From: Verrucomicrobiaceae bacterium
GTDB lineage: Bacteria > Verrucomicrobiota > Verrucomicrobiia > Verrucomicrobiales > Verrucomicrobiaceae
Assembly (NCBI GenBank): GCA_019694165.1
Contig: JAIBCL010000006.1
Location: 1-64,000, forward strand
Reading direction: 5' to 3'
Length of the DNA stretch: 64,000 bases
Below, piece after piece: positions 8,603-15,877 of this stretch. A model generated the notes under the pieces. That model was given only the letters and a program-made list of their open reading frames with translations. It was not told where the DNA came from and did not search any database. A program made the translations under genes and the position numbers. Within the stretch, counting starts at the first letter, position 1. Each line of letters begins with the position of its first letter.

Positions 8603-10015
8603 CTAGTCCTCAACGTACGCAGCCTCAGCTGGCGCTTGCTCCTGATACTCTTCGTAGTCGGTGTTGATGCTCCACAGATCGTGATGGGCACCTTCGGCGA
8701 TGTTTTGCGCGGCGAGCAGGCCCATCAGGATGCTGTGGTCCTGGTTGTTGTATTTGAACGAACCGTAGCGTCCGATGGCGGTGAGGCGCGGCAGCGAGCG
8801 CAGGTGTGCGGTGACGGGCGCGAGCCATTGCTTGTAACCGGTGCGGTAAACCGGATAACAACGCGGCAGGCGCACGACGTGGCCTTCGAGCACATGTGCG
8901 TGACCGGGCAGGCCGGTGGCGCTCAACTCGCGGGTGCCGAGCGCGATGAGTTCAGCGTCGGCGGTGCTCCAGATGGCGTCGTCATCATTGCACCAGTACT
9001 CGAGTGCGAGGATGGTGTCACGGTGACCCGTGCAGAGATCGGCGCCCCAGTTGCGGAAGTTCGTGATGCGGCCTAGGCGCAGCTTCGGCGTCTGCACGTA
9101 AAGCCACTGGTCGGGAAAGAGCGAGGGGTTGTCGATCCGCAGGTACACGAGGATGGTGTTTCGATAGGTGAGCTGGTCGAGAGCAGCGCGGGCGTCCGGT
9201 GGGATGGAGTCGAGCGAGCGCACCATCGCTGTGAGCGGCATGGTGGAGACTACGTGGTCGAACGCGCGTGCATGGCCGTCCGTGAAGCGAATGCCGCAAC
9301 CGTCGCCCGTGACGCCGGAGACCGGCGTGGAGAGATGAACGGCGCCGCCTTTGTCCCGTACGGCGGCGGCCATGCGCCCGTAAATCATGCCGGTGCCTCC
9401 GATGGGATGCTTGAACTCATCGACGAGCGTCTTGTGCCGGGTGCGGCCGATGCCGACGGCGCTGAGCACCGCGCCGCCGAGCGAGAATTTCTTGATGCGC
9501 TGGGCGGCGAAGTCGGCGTCCAGCTCGTTGCAGGGAATGCCCCAGAGCTTCTCGCTGTAGGACTTGAAGAACATTTCAAACAAGCGCCGCCCGAAGGTGG
9601 AGACGATCCAGTCCTCGAAGGTGCAGGCTGGTGGCGCGGCCCTCCGGTTTGCCAGCAATTGCCGCGCGTAGCTCATCATGCACGAGGCGGCGTTGAGCGC
9701 TCCCATGTTGCGCAGCGCGTTGGCTGGCCGGAGCGGGTAGTCGTAGAATTTGCCGTCGTAACAGATGCGCGTGAGGCGCTTCACGGTCTTGTAGTCCCCG
9801 GCGGCCACCTCGTGCCACACTGCGTTTACCCGCGGGTCTTTGCTGAAAAAGCGGTGAGGTCCGAGATCGACGCGCTGTCCCCACAGATCGATGGTGCGCG
9901 CCAGTCCGCCGACGTGCGCGCCGGCCTCGAAGATCTCCACGCGCACGCCTCGCTTCGCCAGCTCGTAGGCGGCGGTGATGCCGGCGGGACCTGCGCCGAT
10001 GATGCCGACGTTCAT
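8603..10015 (-). CDS. FAD-dependent oxidoreductase / UDP-galactopyranose mutase-like
   Basis: The 470-residue enzyme starts at ATG 10015, where the ATGA overlaps the stop of the upstream GT87-like gene. Residues 1-40 form a dinucleotide-binding Rossmann motif (GIIGAGPAG at 4-12, Glu30 ending the second strand, then GGLART). The rest follows the amine-oxidase/protoporphyrinogen-oxidase-like fold, with DLGPHRFFSKDP and an FAD-closing region near the C-terminus (RYGSFKYNNQDHSILMGLLA). Relatives act on nucleotide sugars or lipid-linked intermediates in surface polysaccharide synthesis. The reaction here is not determined. Translational coupling to a glycosyltransferase supports a glycan role. Confidence 0.75.
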   Translation of the reverse strand: MNVGIIGAGPAGITAAYELAKRGVRVEIFEAGAHVGGLARTIDLWGQRVDLGPHRFFSKDPRVNAVWHEVAAGDYKTVKRLTRICYDGKFYDYPLRPANALRNMGALNAASCMMSYARQLLANRRAAPPACTFEDWIVSTFGRRLFEMFFKSYSEKLWGIPCNELDADFAAQRIKKFSLGGAVLSAVGIGRTRHKTLVDEFKHPIGGTGMIYGRMAAAVRDKGGAVHLSTPVSGVTGDGCGIRFTDGHARAFDHVVSTMPLTAMVRSLDSIPPDARAALDQLTYRNTILVYLRIDNPSLFPDQWLYVQTPKLRLGRITNFRNWGADLCTGHRDTILALEYWCNDDDAIWSTADAELIALGTRELSATGLPGHAHVLEGHVVRLPRCYPVYRTGYKQWLAPVTAHLRSLPRLTAIGRYGSFKYNNQDHSILMGLLAAQNIAEGAHHDLWSINTDYEEYQEQAPAEAAYVED

Positions 10016-11295
10016 TGCAGCACCGCGGATTCGGGTTTGGACTTTTGCAGCACGGGCATCACGAGCATGAGCACCGCGCCCGTCATGAGGACGACGGACG
10101 GGAGATTGATGATCCATTTCTCCCGAGGCAGGGCGACCATCACCGCCCAGTTCAACGGCCAGGCTGCGAGCAACAGCCACACAAGCCATGGCTGGCGCCC
10201 GTGCGCGAGGACGAGGCCGAACGCGACCAGGTTGAGTATCTGCACGTCGTTGTAGCTGTTCCGCGGAGCGGGTAGAAAGAGATCACCGAGAAACGACCAT
10301 GCGGCGATGCCGGCCAGCACGATATCATCCGGCTGTCCGCGCGAAGCCCGGAACCACAGCGCCACGAGCAGCACGAGGGTCAGCAGCACAGGCAGTGCGG
10401 GCACGATGTCGGCACCCAGCGATTTGAAAAGGGCGAACACAGACGAGTCGGCGAACGGGATGTCACGGGAGAAGTGTGCGAGAGTGTCGATCGACAGCCC
10501 CTCCACCTGCGGCGGATAGGCTTGCGGCGGCGGCTTGGGATTGAAGGTGCCGGCACGATACAGGTCCGACCACGTCTGCATGGCGGAATGGTAATCCGAC
10601 CAGCATGAGGGACTCCAGAGCAAAGGCAGACCCGCACTCAGAACGAGGCCGCAAAGCGCGCCTAGAAGCTGCCCGCGACGGCGCACCAGGACAAAGGGAC
10701 TGAGCAGCAACAGGAAAGGGGGGCGCAGCGCCACGAGCAGGCCGGCGATGAGGCCCGGAAGAAAGCCGTTGTCATGTTTCGGATGCCTGGTGACGAGGAT
10801 CCAGCAGGCGAGGATGAAAAGCATGACGACGTAGGCCTGGCCGCGATCCGTGTGATGCCGCCAGGCAACCGTGAACGTGAATCCCGTGACCGTTGCGGCC
10901 CACAGCCAGCGCCATCCGCCTTTGGGAATTACCAGCATCCACATGGCGGCCGTCCCGAGCAACATCAGCCATTGTGTGATGAGCCAGATGTACTGGATGT
11001 AGCGATACGGCAGCGGCGCGAGCGGAAGATTCAGCATCAGCAGCGTGGGTGTGACGGTGGTGCGCGTAATGGGCAGCGCCGGATTGTTGAATGGATCACA
11101 CAGTTCCGACGGCTCGGGCAACTTCCATTTGTAGTGAAAGGCGTCGCGATGCGCCGCCATCAGCCGCGCTCCCGTGATGCGGTTGCGCAGATCAATGGAG
11201 CCGCCCGCGGCCATCTGTGTGACGTCAGTGCCGAAGCTGGCCACGAGCAGCACGAGCATCAGCACGACGGCGAAAACCGGAACGGCGGACTTCAT
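10012..11295 (-). CDS. Polytopic membrane glycosyltransferase, GT87/DUF2029-like
   Basis: The 427-residue protein starts at ATG 11295, immediately at a transmembrane helix (AVPVFAVVLMLVLLVASFG). A frame to 11415 has no hydrophobic lead. About ten membrane segments can be counted, with an extracytoplasmic acidic loop early on (residues 30-65, RLMAAHRDAFHYKW) as in GT-C polyprenyl-phosphate-sugar transferases of the DUF2029 group. Such enzymes add mannose or arabinose from a lipid carrier outside the membrane. The stop overlaps the start of the FAD oxidoreductase (ATGA), so the two are translationally coupled. Confidence 0.65.
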   Translation of the reverse strand: MKSAVPVFAVVLMLVLLVASFGTDVTQMAAGGSIDLRNRITGARLMAAHRDAFHYKWKLPEPSELCDPFNNPALPITRTTVTPTLLMLNLPLAPLPYRYIQYIWLITQWLMLLGTAAMWMLVIPKGGWRWLWAATVTGFTFTVAWRHHTDRGQAYVVMLFILACWILVTRHPKHDNGFLPGLIAGLLVALRPPFLLLLSPFVLVRRRGQLLGALCGLVLSAGLPLLWSPSCWSDYHSAMQTWSDLYRAGTFNPKPPPQAYPPQVEGLSIDTLAHFSRDIPFADSSVFALFKSLGADIVPALPVLLTLVLLVALWFRASRGQPDDIVLAGIAAWSFLGDLFLPAPRNSYNDVQILNLVAFGLVLAHGRQPWLVWLLLAAWPLNWAVMVALPREKWIINLPSVVLMTGAVLMLVMPVLQKSKPESAVLQ

Positions 11296-11783
11296 AGGCG
11301 GGCGCGGGGCGCGGAGGGGCTGGCTGGTGTGGCGTTGAGCATTGCTGAAACCGCACAGTGGACGCAGAGGGTGGCGCAGGTGGAGTGTCTCTGCGTACAT
11401 CGCGCAGCGGTTCAAATCAACGTTTCCCTAAAGCGCTGACGCGAGACGCTCAAACGGAATCTGGGAACGGTCCGTCTTGGCGGTGCATCCGGTCGGAATA
11501 GCCGTCCGTGCGGATGCCTTCATGTGCTTGCGGCTGCGTGGGCTTGGAATCTCGGGTTGATTCGGGTGGGCGGGTGTCCTTCGCAGTGGGTTCGCTGGCT
11601 TGGCCCTTTCAGGGTCGAAGCCGCCGACGAGACGGGTGCATCGGTGAAACGTTTCCCAAGGTTGAATTGCATTTCCCAGACAAATCGATCACTCGGGCAA
11701 GTCGAACTAATAAAATAGGCCTAAATAGCAAAAATTATAGATTTAGTGTTGCAATCATGATTGGATTTTCTATAATTCCAGTA
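11296..11783. other. Divergent intergenic region with an AT-rich island
   Basis: About 490 bases separate the minus-strand GT87-like gene from the plus-strand deacetylase gene. An open frame continues through most of it on the plus strand, but its residues look random. The last 80 bases (about 11700-11780) are sharply AT-rich compared with everything around and contain the promoter listed separately. No RNA gene was recognised. Confidence 0.5.
11749..11776 (+). promoter_or_regulatory. Candidate sigma-70-type promoter of the glycan operon
   Basis: TTGCAA (11749-11754) and TATAAT (11771-11776) are separated by 16 bases inside an AT-rich island. The -10 box is a perfect consensus. The chosen ATG at 11784 is only eight bases past the -10, so the message would be almost leaderless. 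Confidence 0.55.
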
Positions 11784-12818
11784 ATGCAACGCTCCAAAGC
11801 CAATCTCCCAACGACCAATTCGCCCGACAATCTTGGCAGGCGTCCAAAGGGTGCCCAAGGGCAGGCAAGTGTCTCGGTCGACCTCGACAATGAATGGGCC
11901 TACCTCAAGACGCAGGGTGTGAACGAATGGACCGGCTTCCCGTCCTACCTTCCCGGCGTGGTGCCTCGGATGCTGGAGGATTTCGATGCGGCGGGCATCG
12001 ACGTTACTTTCTTTGTCGTCGGCCGGGACGCGGCGCTTCCGGATCATGGCGAAACCTTCGACCGGATTGCGAATTCCGGACACGAAATCGCGAATCACTC
12101 CTTCATGCATGAACCGTGGCTGCATCTCTACAGCCGGGATGAGCTGCGAGACGATTTTGACAAGAGCGAGTCAGCCATCGCTGAAGCCACAGGGAGGCGG
12201 CCGGCGGGTTTTCGCGGTCCGGGCTTCAGTTCGTCCCCCCTGGTGAGGGAGACGCTCGTCGAGCGGGGTTACCAGTATGATGCGTCGGTCTTTCCCACCT
12301 CGCTCGGTCCTGTGGCGAGGGCCTACTTTCTGCTAAAGTCGAATCTCTCTAGCGAAGAGAAAAGAATGCGGCGCGGCTTGTACGGCGGCATCTCCAATGC
12401 ATTCAGCAGTCTTCGCCCGCATGTGATCGTCCCCGGCCTGGTCGAAGTACCGGTGACGACGATGCCCGTCACCCGTTTCCCGGTCCATCTCAGCTATCTG
12501 TTTTTCCTTGCCCGGTACTCCGAGGCGCTGGCGCGCCTCTACTGGCGTACGACCGTCGCGCTGTGCTCGGCGCTGAACGTCGGCCCTTCCGTCCTGCTGC
12601 ATCCCACCGACTTCATCGACCACACCGATGCGCCTCGGATGACATTCTTCCCGGGAATCGAGGTCCCTTCGGCACGCAAACGGGAGCTGGTGCGGTTTGT
12701 CCTGGGCACTCTGACGCGAAATTGGCAAACCGGCACCATCGCTGCCCACGCCCGCACTGCCGTCACCCGGCCGGCGCTCACACCCATTCTTGAACCTTCT
12801 TCCCAATCCATCCAATGA
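11784..12818 (+). CDS. Polysaccharide deacetylase (NodB-homology family)
   Basis: The 344-residue product is a carbohydrate esterase 4-type deacetylase. Visible NodB motifs are the acidic SVDLDNEW (residues 31-38, equivalent to TFDD), the zinc-binding NHSFMH (104-109) and the RGPGFS arginine motif. A TFFVVGRDA strand lies between the first two. The start at ATG 11784 (alternative 11757) leaves about 28 residues before the domain and no obvious signal peptide. Relatives remove acetyl groups from N-acetylhexosamine polymers during exopolysaccharide export. It opens a three-gene plus-strand cluster and its stop overlaps the start of the GT2 gene. Confidence 0.8.
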   Translation: MQRSKANLPTTNSPDNLGRRPKGAQGQASVSVDLDNEWAYLKTQGVNEWTGFPSYLPGVVPRMLEDFDAAGIDVTFFVVGRDAALPDHGETFDRIANSGHEIANHSFMHEPWLHLYSRDELRDDFDKSESAIAEATGRRPAGFRGPGFSSSPLVRETLVERGYQYDASVFPTSLGPVARAYFLLKSNLSSEEKRMRRGLYGGISNAFSSLRPHVIVPGLVEVPVTTMPVTRFPVHLSYLFFLARYSEALARLYWRTTVALCSALNVGPSVLLHPTDFIDHTDAPRMTFFPGIEVPSARKRELVRFVLGTLTRNWQTGTIAAHARTAVTRPALTPILEPSSQSIQ

Positions 12819-13678
12819 ACGCACATGCACCCATCAAAGACGTCGCCGTCGTCCTGCCGGCATACAATGAAGAGCGCGACCTTCCCGCCTTGCTGGCGCG
12901 ACTGAAGGAGACCCTCGAGCATCAGCCCTTCGGCTACAACGTCGTTGTCGTCGATGACGGATCGAAGGACCGCACCGCCGAGATCGCGCAGGAAGCGGCG
13001 AAGCACATGCCCGTGCATCTCGTGAAGCATGGTGTGAATCGCGGCCTCGGCTGCGCCATTTCCACCGGTCTGCGTGAGGCCGTGAAATACGGCGACCTCA
13101 TCGTCTCGATGGACGCCGACAATTCGCACGACCCGGCCTACATCACCGACATGGTGCGTCACATGAACACGCACGACACCGGCCTCGTGATCGCCTCGCG
13201 CTTCCGCAAAGGCAGCATCGTCAAAGGCGTGCCTGCCTTCCGCCAGGCCATGAGTTGGGGCTGCTTCCTCTTCATGAAGAGCATCGTGCCGTATCGCGAA
13301 GTGCGCGATTACTCCACCGGCTTCCGCGGCTATCGCGCCTCCGTTTTGCAGCGCCTCATCATGCAGTATGGCGACAAGCTCGTCGAAGAATCCGGCTTCG
13401 TCTGCATGCTCGAAGTGCTGCTCAAGCTCCGCGCCATTGGTGCAAAGGCCGCCGAGATTCCCTACACGCTGCGTTACGACCTGAAAGCTGGCGCCAGCAA
13501 GATGCGCGTCTTCCGCACCATCAAGCGCTACTTCTCCGTCGTGAATCGCTATCGCGCTGCGCTGCCGCCGAAGACCGCCGTCGCCGCCTCCGGCAAACCG
13601 GTGCCGGTTCCCGCCGCGATGCGCAAGCCCGTGCGTCTAGACACCGCTGCTGCTCAACCTCAGCACTCTGAAGCATGA
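12815..13678 (+). CDS. Family 2 glycosyltransferase (dolichol-phosphate-mannose synthase-like)
   Basis: The 287-residue enzyme has a GT-A fold: AVVLPAYNEERDLP at residues 11-24, VVVDDGSKDRT (44-54) and the metal-binding MDADNSHDP (99-107). The late DYSTGFRGYRA motif is also typical of DPM1/GT2 transferases acting on polyprenyl phosphates. There is no membrane anchor apart from a short amphipathic region. It overlaps the deacetylase by ATGA and is itself overlapped by the following FAD oxidoreductase, so the three are made together. The donor sugar is not predictable. Confidence 0.85.
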   Translation: MNAHAPIKDVAVVLPAYNEERDLPALLARLKETLEHQPFGYNVVVVDDGSKDRTAEIAQEAAKHMPVHLVKHGVNRGLGCAISTGLREAVKYGDLIVSMDADNSHDPAYITDMVRHMNTHDTGLVIASRFRKGSIVKGVPAFRQAMSWGCFLFMKSIVPYREVRDYSTGFRGYRASVLQRLIMQYGDKLVEESGFVCMLEVLLKLRAIGAKAAEIPYTLRYDLKAGASKMRVFRTIKRYFSVVNRYRAALPPKTAVAASGKPVPVPAAMRKPVRLDTAAAQPQHSEA

Positions 13679-15036
13679 TTGCCGCCGACTCGCGCAGCAT
13701 CGCCGTCATCGGTGGCGGCATCTCCGGACTCACCATGGCCCTCCGCCTTCGTGAGCAAGGACACGCCGTCACCTTGATCGAAGCCTCCGGACAACTCGGC
13801 GGACTCGGCACCTTCTTCGACTACGAAGGCCGCACGTTCGAGAAGTTCTACCACTGCATGCTGCCGAGCGACGGACCTCTGCTCGAGATCCTCGAAACAC
13901 TGGGCCTCACCGACGAAGTCTATTGGAAGCCCTCGTCCTTCGCCTATGCGTTTCAAAAGAAGATCTTCGCGCTCAATGGCGCGCTCGATCTGCTCAAGTT
14001 TAAGCCGCTCTCCTTCATCGAGCGCATCCGTGTCGGCATCACCGGCGCGTATGGTCGCATCGCCTCCGACAAAGGACTCGATCAAATGACCACCGCCGAG
14101 TGGCTCGGCAAACTCTCCGGTGCCAGCGCCTTCAAAAAGTTCTGGCAGCCCATGCTCGAAGCCAAATTCGGCGACCGCTATGCCGACGTGCCGGCGCTTT
14201 GGTTCTGGACGCGCTTCAATCGCGAAAAAGGCGAAAGCAAAGGCGAAGTGAAAGGCTACATCCGCGGCGGCTACAAACGCATCACCGACACCTTCGTCGC
14301 TCACCTGAAAAAGAAGGGCGTCACGCTTCGACTGAACACACCCGTCGTGCGCATCGACCTCGACGACGACGCGCAGCCCATCGTCATCACGGATCGCGGC
14401 GAAGAAACCTTCGACCAGGTCGTCGTCACTCTTCCGTGGCCCGGCTTCTCCAAGAGCGCCGGCCAAAACCTCCGCGCTGCCTCCGGTCGCATTGACTGGA
14501 ACATCGACTTCCAAGGCGTCATCAATTGCCTCTTCTTCCTCCGTCGTCCGCTCACGAAGCACTACTGGCTCGCCACCCCCGAGCCGTCGTTCCCCTTCGA
14601 CGGCATTATCGAGACCTCCACGCTCACTGACGAATCCGATCGCGGCGAAAACCGCCACGTCGTCTATCTCACGAAGTATCTGCATCGCACCGACGCGCGC
14701 TTCGCCACTCCCGATGAAGCCATCGGCAAAGACTGGTTCGCCGCCTTGCAGCAGCTTTTCCCCGATCTCACCGAGCAAGACATCGAAGCCCGCCACATCT
14801 TCCGCGCCCCCTTCGTCGAGCCCGTCTATACCAAAGGCTACCTCGCTCGCCGTCCGCCCGAAGTCCTCGTCCCCGGCAAAGTCTATCTCGCCACCTCCGC
14901 GCAGGTTTACCCAACCGTCACCAGTTGGAACGGCAGCGTCATACAAGCCAAGCGCACCCTCGACGCCATGGCCGCTGATCCGCTCCCACAACGCAAAGCC
15001 GTCAAAGCGGAAGCTCGCGAGTTGGCGGTGGCGTGA
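13675..15036 (+). CDS. FAD/NAD-dependent oxidoreductase, protoporphyrinogen-oxidase-like fold
   Basis: The 453-residue product starts with a Rossmann motif (AVIGGGISGLTMALRLREQG, residues 10-29) followed by IEASGQLGGLG. A C-terminal FAD-closing segment contains VYLATSAQVYPTVTSWNG. The organisation parallels the oxidoreductase at 8603-10015 although the two are clearly diverged. Coupling by ATGA to the GT2 gene and proximity to the deacetylase point to oxidation or isomerisation of a lipid-linked sugar rather than haem synthesis. Its last 130 bases overlap the 3' extension of the convergent sigma-factor gene. Confidence 0.75.
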   Translation: MIAADSRSIAVIGGGISGLTMALRLREQGHAVTLIEASGQLGGLGTFFDYEGRTFEKFYHCMLPSDGPLLEILETLGLTDEVYWKPSSFAYAFQKKIFALNGALDLLKFKPLSFIERIRVGITGAYGRIASDKGLDQMTTAEWLGKLSGASAFKKFWQPMLEAKFGDRYADVPALWFWTRFNREKGESKGEVKGYIRGGYKRITDTFVAHLKKKGVTLRLNTPVVRIDLDDDAQPIVITDRGEETFDQVVVTLPWPGFSKSAGQNLRAASGRIDWNIDFQGVINCLFFLRRPLTKHYWLATPEPSFPFDGIIETSTLTDESDRGENRHVVYLTKYLHRTDARFATPDEAIGKDWFAALQQLFPDLTEQDIEARHIFRAPFVEPVYTKGYLARRPPEVLVPGKVYLATSAQVYPTVTSWNGSVIQAKRTLDAMAADPLPQRKAVKAEARELAVA

Positions 15037-15866
15037 GGGTCAATCAAGGAGCAGGGACATTCCTGTCCCGTCGATCGCTCTTTGTGTCCCCGATCATCGA
15101 GAGCATCCGACGGGACAGGAATGTCCCTGCTCCTTGAATCCAGCCAACGGACATTCGGCTGACGGCTACCTCCCCCCAAGATCGCCACGAGGTAATCCAA
15201 CTCCTCCCGCACCTCGCTCTCGCCTACTGTTTGCGCGACTTCAGCTTTCACCATCTCGCGGAAGCGTTTGCGCAGTCGATGGATCGCCACTTTGACCGCA
15301 CCTTCGTTCATGCCGAGTCGTTGGCCGATCTCAGCTTGTGTGACTGAGCCATCGTCGCCGGTCAGCCACGGTTTGAGCTGATCGAAGTGCTCCGCTTTGC
15401 CCGCGGCCTCAAACTCGTCCGCCAATTGCCTCAGCACGCGATCCAGCATCGTCAGCGCCCACTGACGGTCAAAGGCGCGATCAGGCGCTGTCGCGTTGGC
15501 ATCGGGCAGAGTCAGCCCTGTCTCCGTGATGGCTTGCACCTCCGCGCCACCGCCGCGCTTTTGCGCCCGTTCGCGGTCGAGAGTATCGCACACGAAATGC
15601 CGCACAGCACCGAGCAGATAGGATCGAAAACGCCCTCGCTCCGCATCAGCCTTCAGGGTCTGCGACGCTGAGAGCACCCGAGCGAAGAAGTCATGCGCCA
15701 GATCACGCGCACGACCTTCTTCGAAGCCACTGCGCGCAATGAACGCGACGACCGGCGCATAGTAGGCCGCGCACAGATTACTCAGCGCCTGTTTTGCCTC
15801 CGTGTCATCACCGCGCGACTGACGGACGAGCGTCCAGTGGGTGGTTTGGAAACTTGATGAATTCAT
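14907..15866 (-). CDS. ECF-like RNA polymerase sigma factor with repeat-derived C-terminal extension
   Basis: Residues about 1-215 form an extended ECF sigma factor: a region-2 helix set with DLAHDFFARVL and FRSYLLGAVRHFVCD, then region 4 (TQAEIGQRLGMNEGAVKVAIHRLRKRFRE) with its helix-turn-helix. Relatives typically end near residue 232 (YLVAILGG). Here the frame runs another 87 residues through the palindromic repeat at 15044-15137 (peptide SRDIPVPS ... TGQECPCSL) and then antisense through the end of the FAD oxidoreductase gene. The extension is therefore probably accidental. The gene begins 11 bases after the kinase stop on the same strand, so the two probably form a regulatory pair. Confidence 0.75.
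   Translation of the reverse strand: MNSSSFQTTHWTLVRQSRGDDTEAKQALSNLCAAYYAPVVAFIARSGFEEGRARDLAHDFFARVLSASQTLKADAERGRFRSYLLGAVRHFVCDTLDRERAQKRGGGAEVQAITETGLTLPDANATAPDRAFDRQWALTMLDRVLRQLADEFEAAGKAEHFDQLKPWLTGDDGSVTQAEIGQRLGMNEGAVKVAIHRLRKRFREMVKAEVAQTVGESEVREELDYLVAILGGGSRQPNVRWLDSRSRDIPVPSDALDDRGHKERSTGQECPCSLIDPHATANSRASALTALRCGSGSAAMASRVRLACMTLPFQLVTVG
15044..15137. repeat. Nested palindromic repeat element, copy 1
   Basis: Perfect 30-base inverted arms at 15044-15073 and 15108-15137 flank a 34-base loop. Each arm contains its own smaller palindrome, GGGACA-TTCC-TGTCCC on the left and its complement on the right. The element begins eight bases after the oxidoreductase stop and is translated as part of the sigma-factor extension. 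It shares its GACATTCCTGTC core and architecture with the copy at 17245-17316. Confidence 0.85.
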
Positions 15867-15877
15867 CTGATGGAAGA

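Noticed and set aside
9254-10255. A 333-codon plus-strand frame
   Set aside because: Antisense to the FAD oxidoreductase and the end of the GT87-like gene; no recognisable features.
13660-14991. A 443-codon open frame on the minus strand
   Set aside because: It lies exactly antisense to the FAD oxidoreductase with its Rossmann motif and is rich in Glu/Gly as expected for a shadow of high-GC coding sequence. No domain recognised.
8603-15036. The two FAD enzymes as protoporphyrinogen oxidases in haem synthesis
   Set aside because: Fold similarity only. Both are coupled to glycosyltransferases and there are no haem genes nearby, so a glycan role is preferred.
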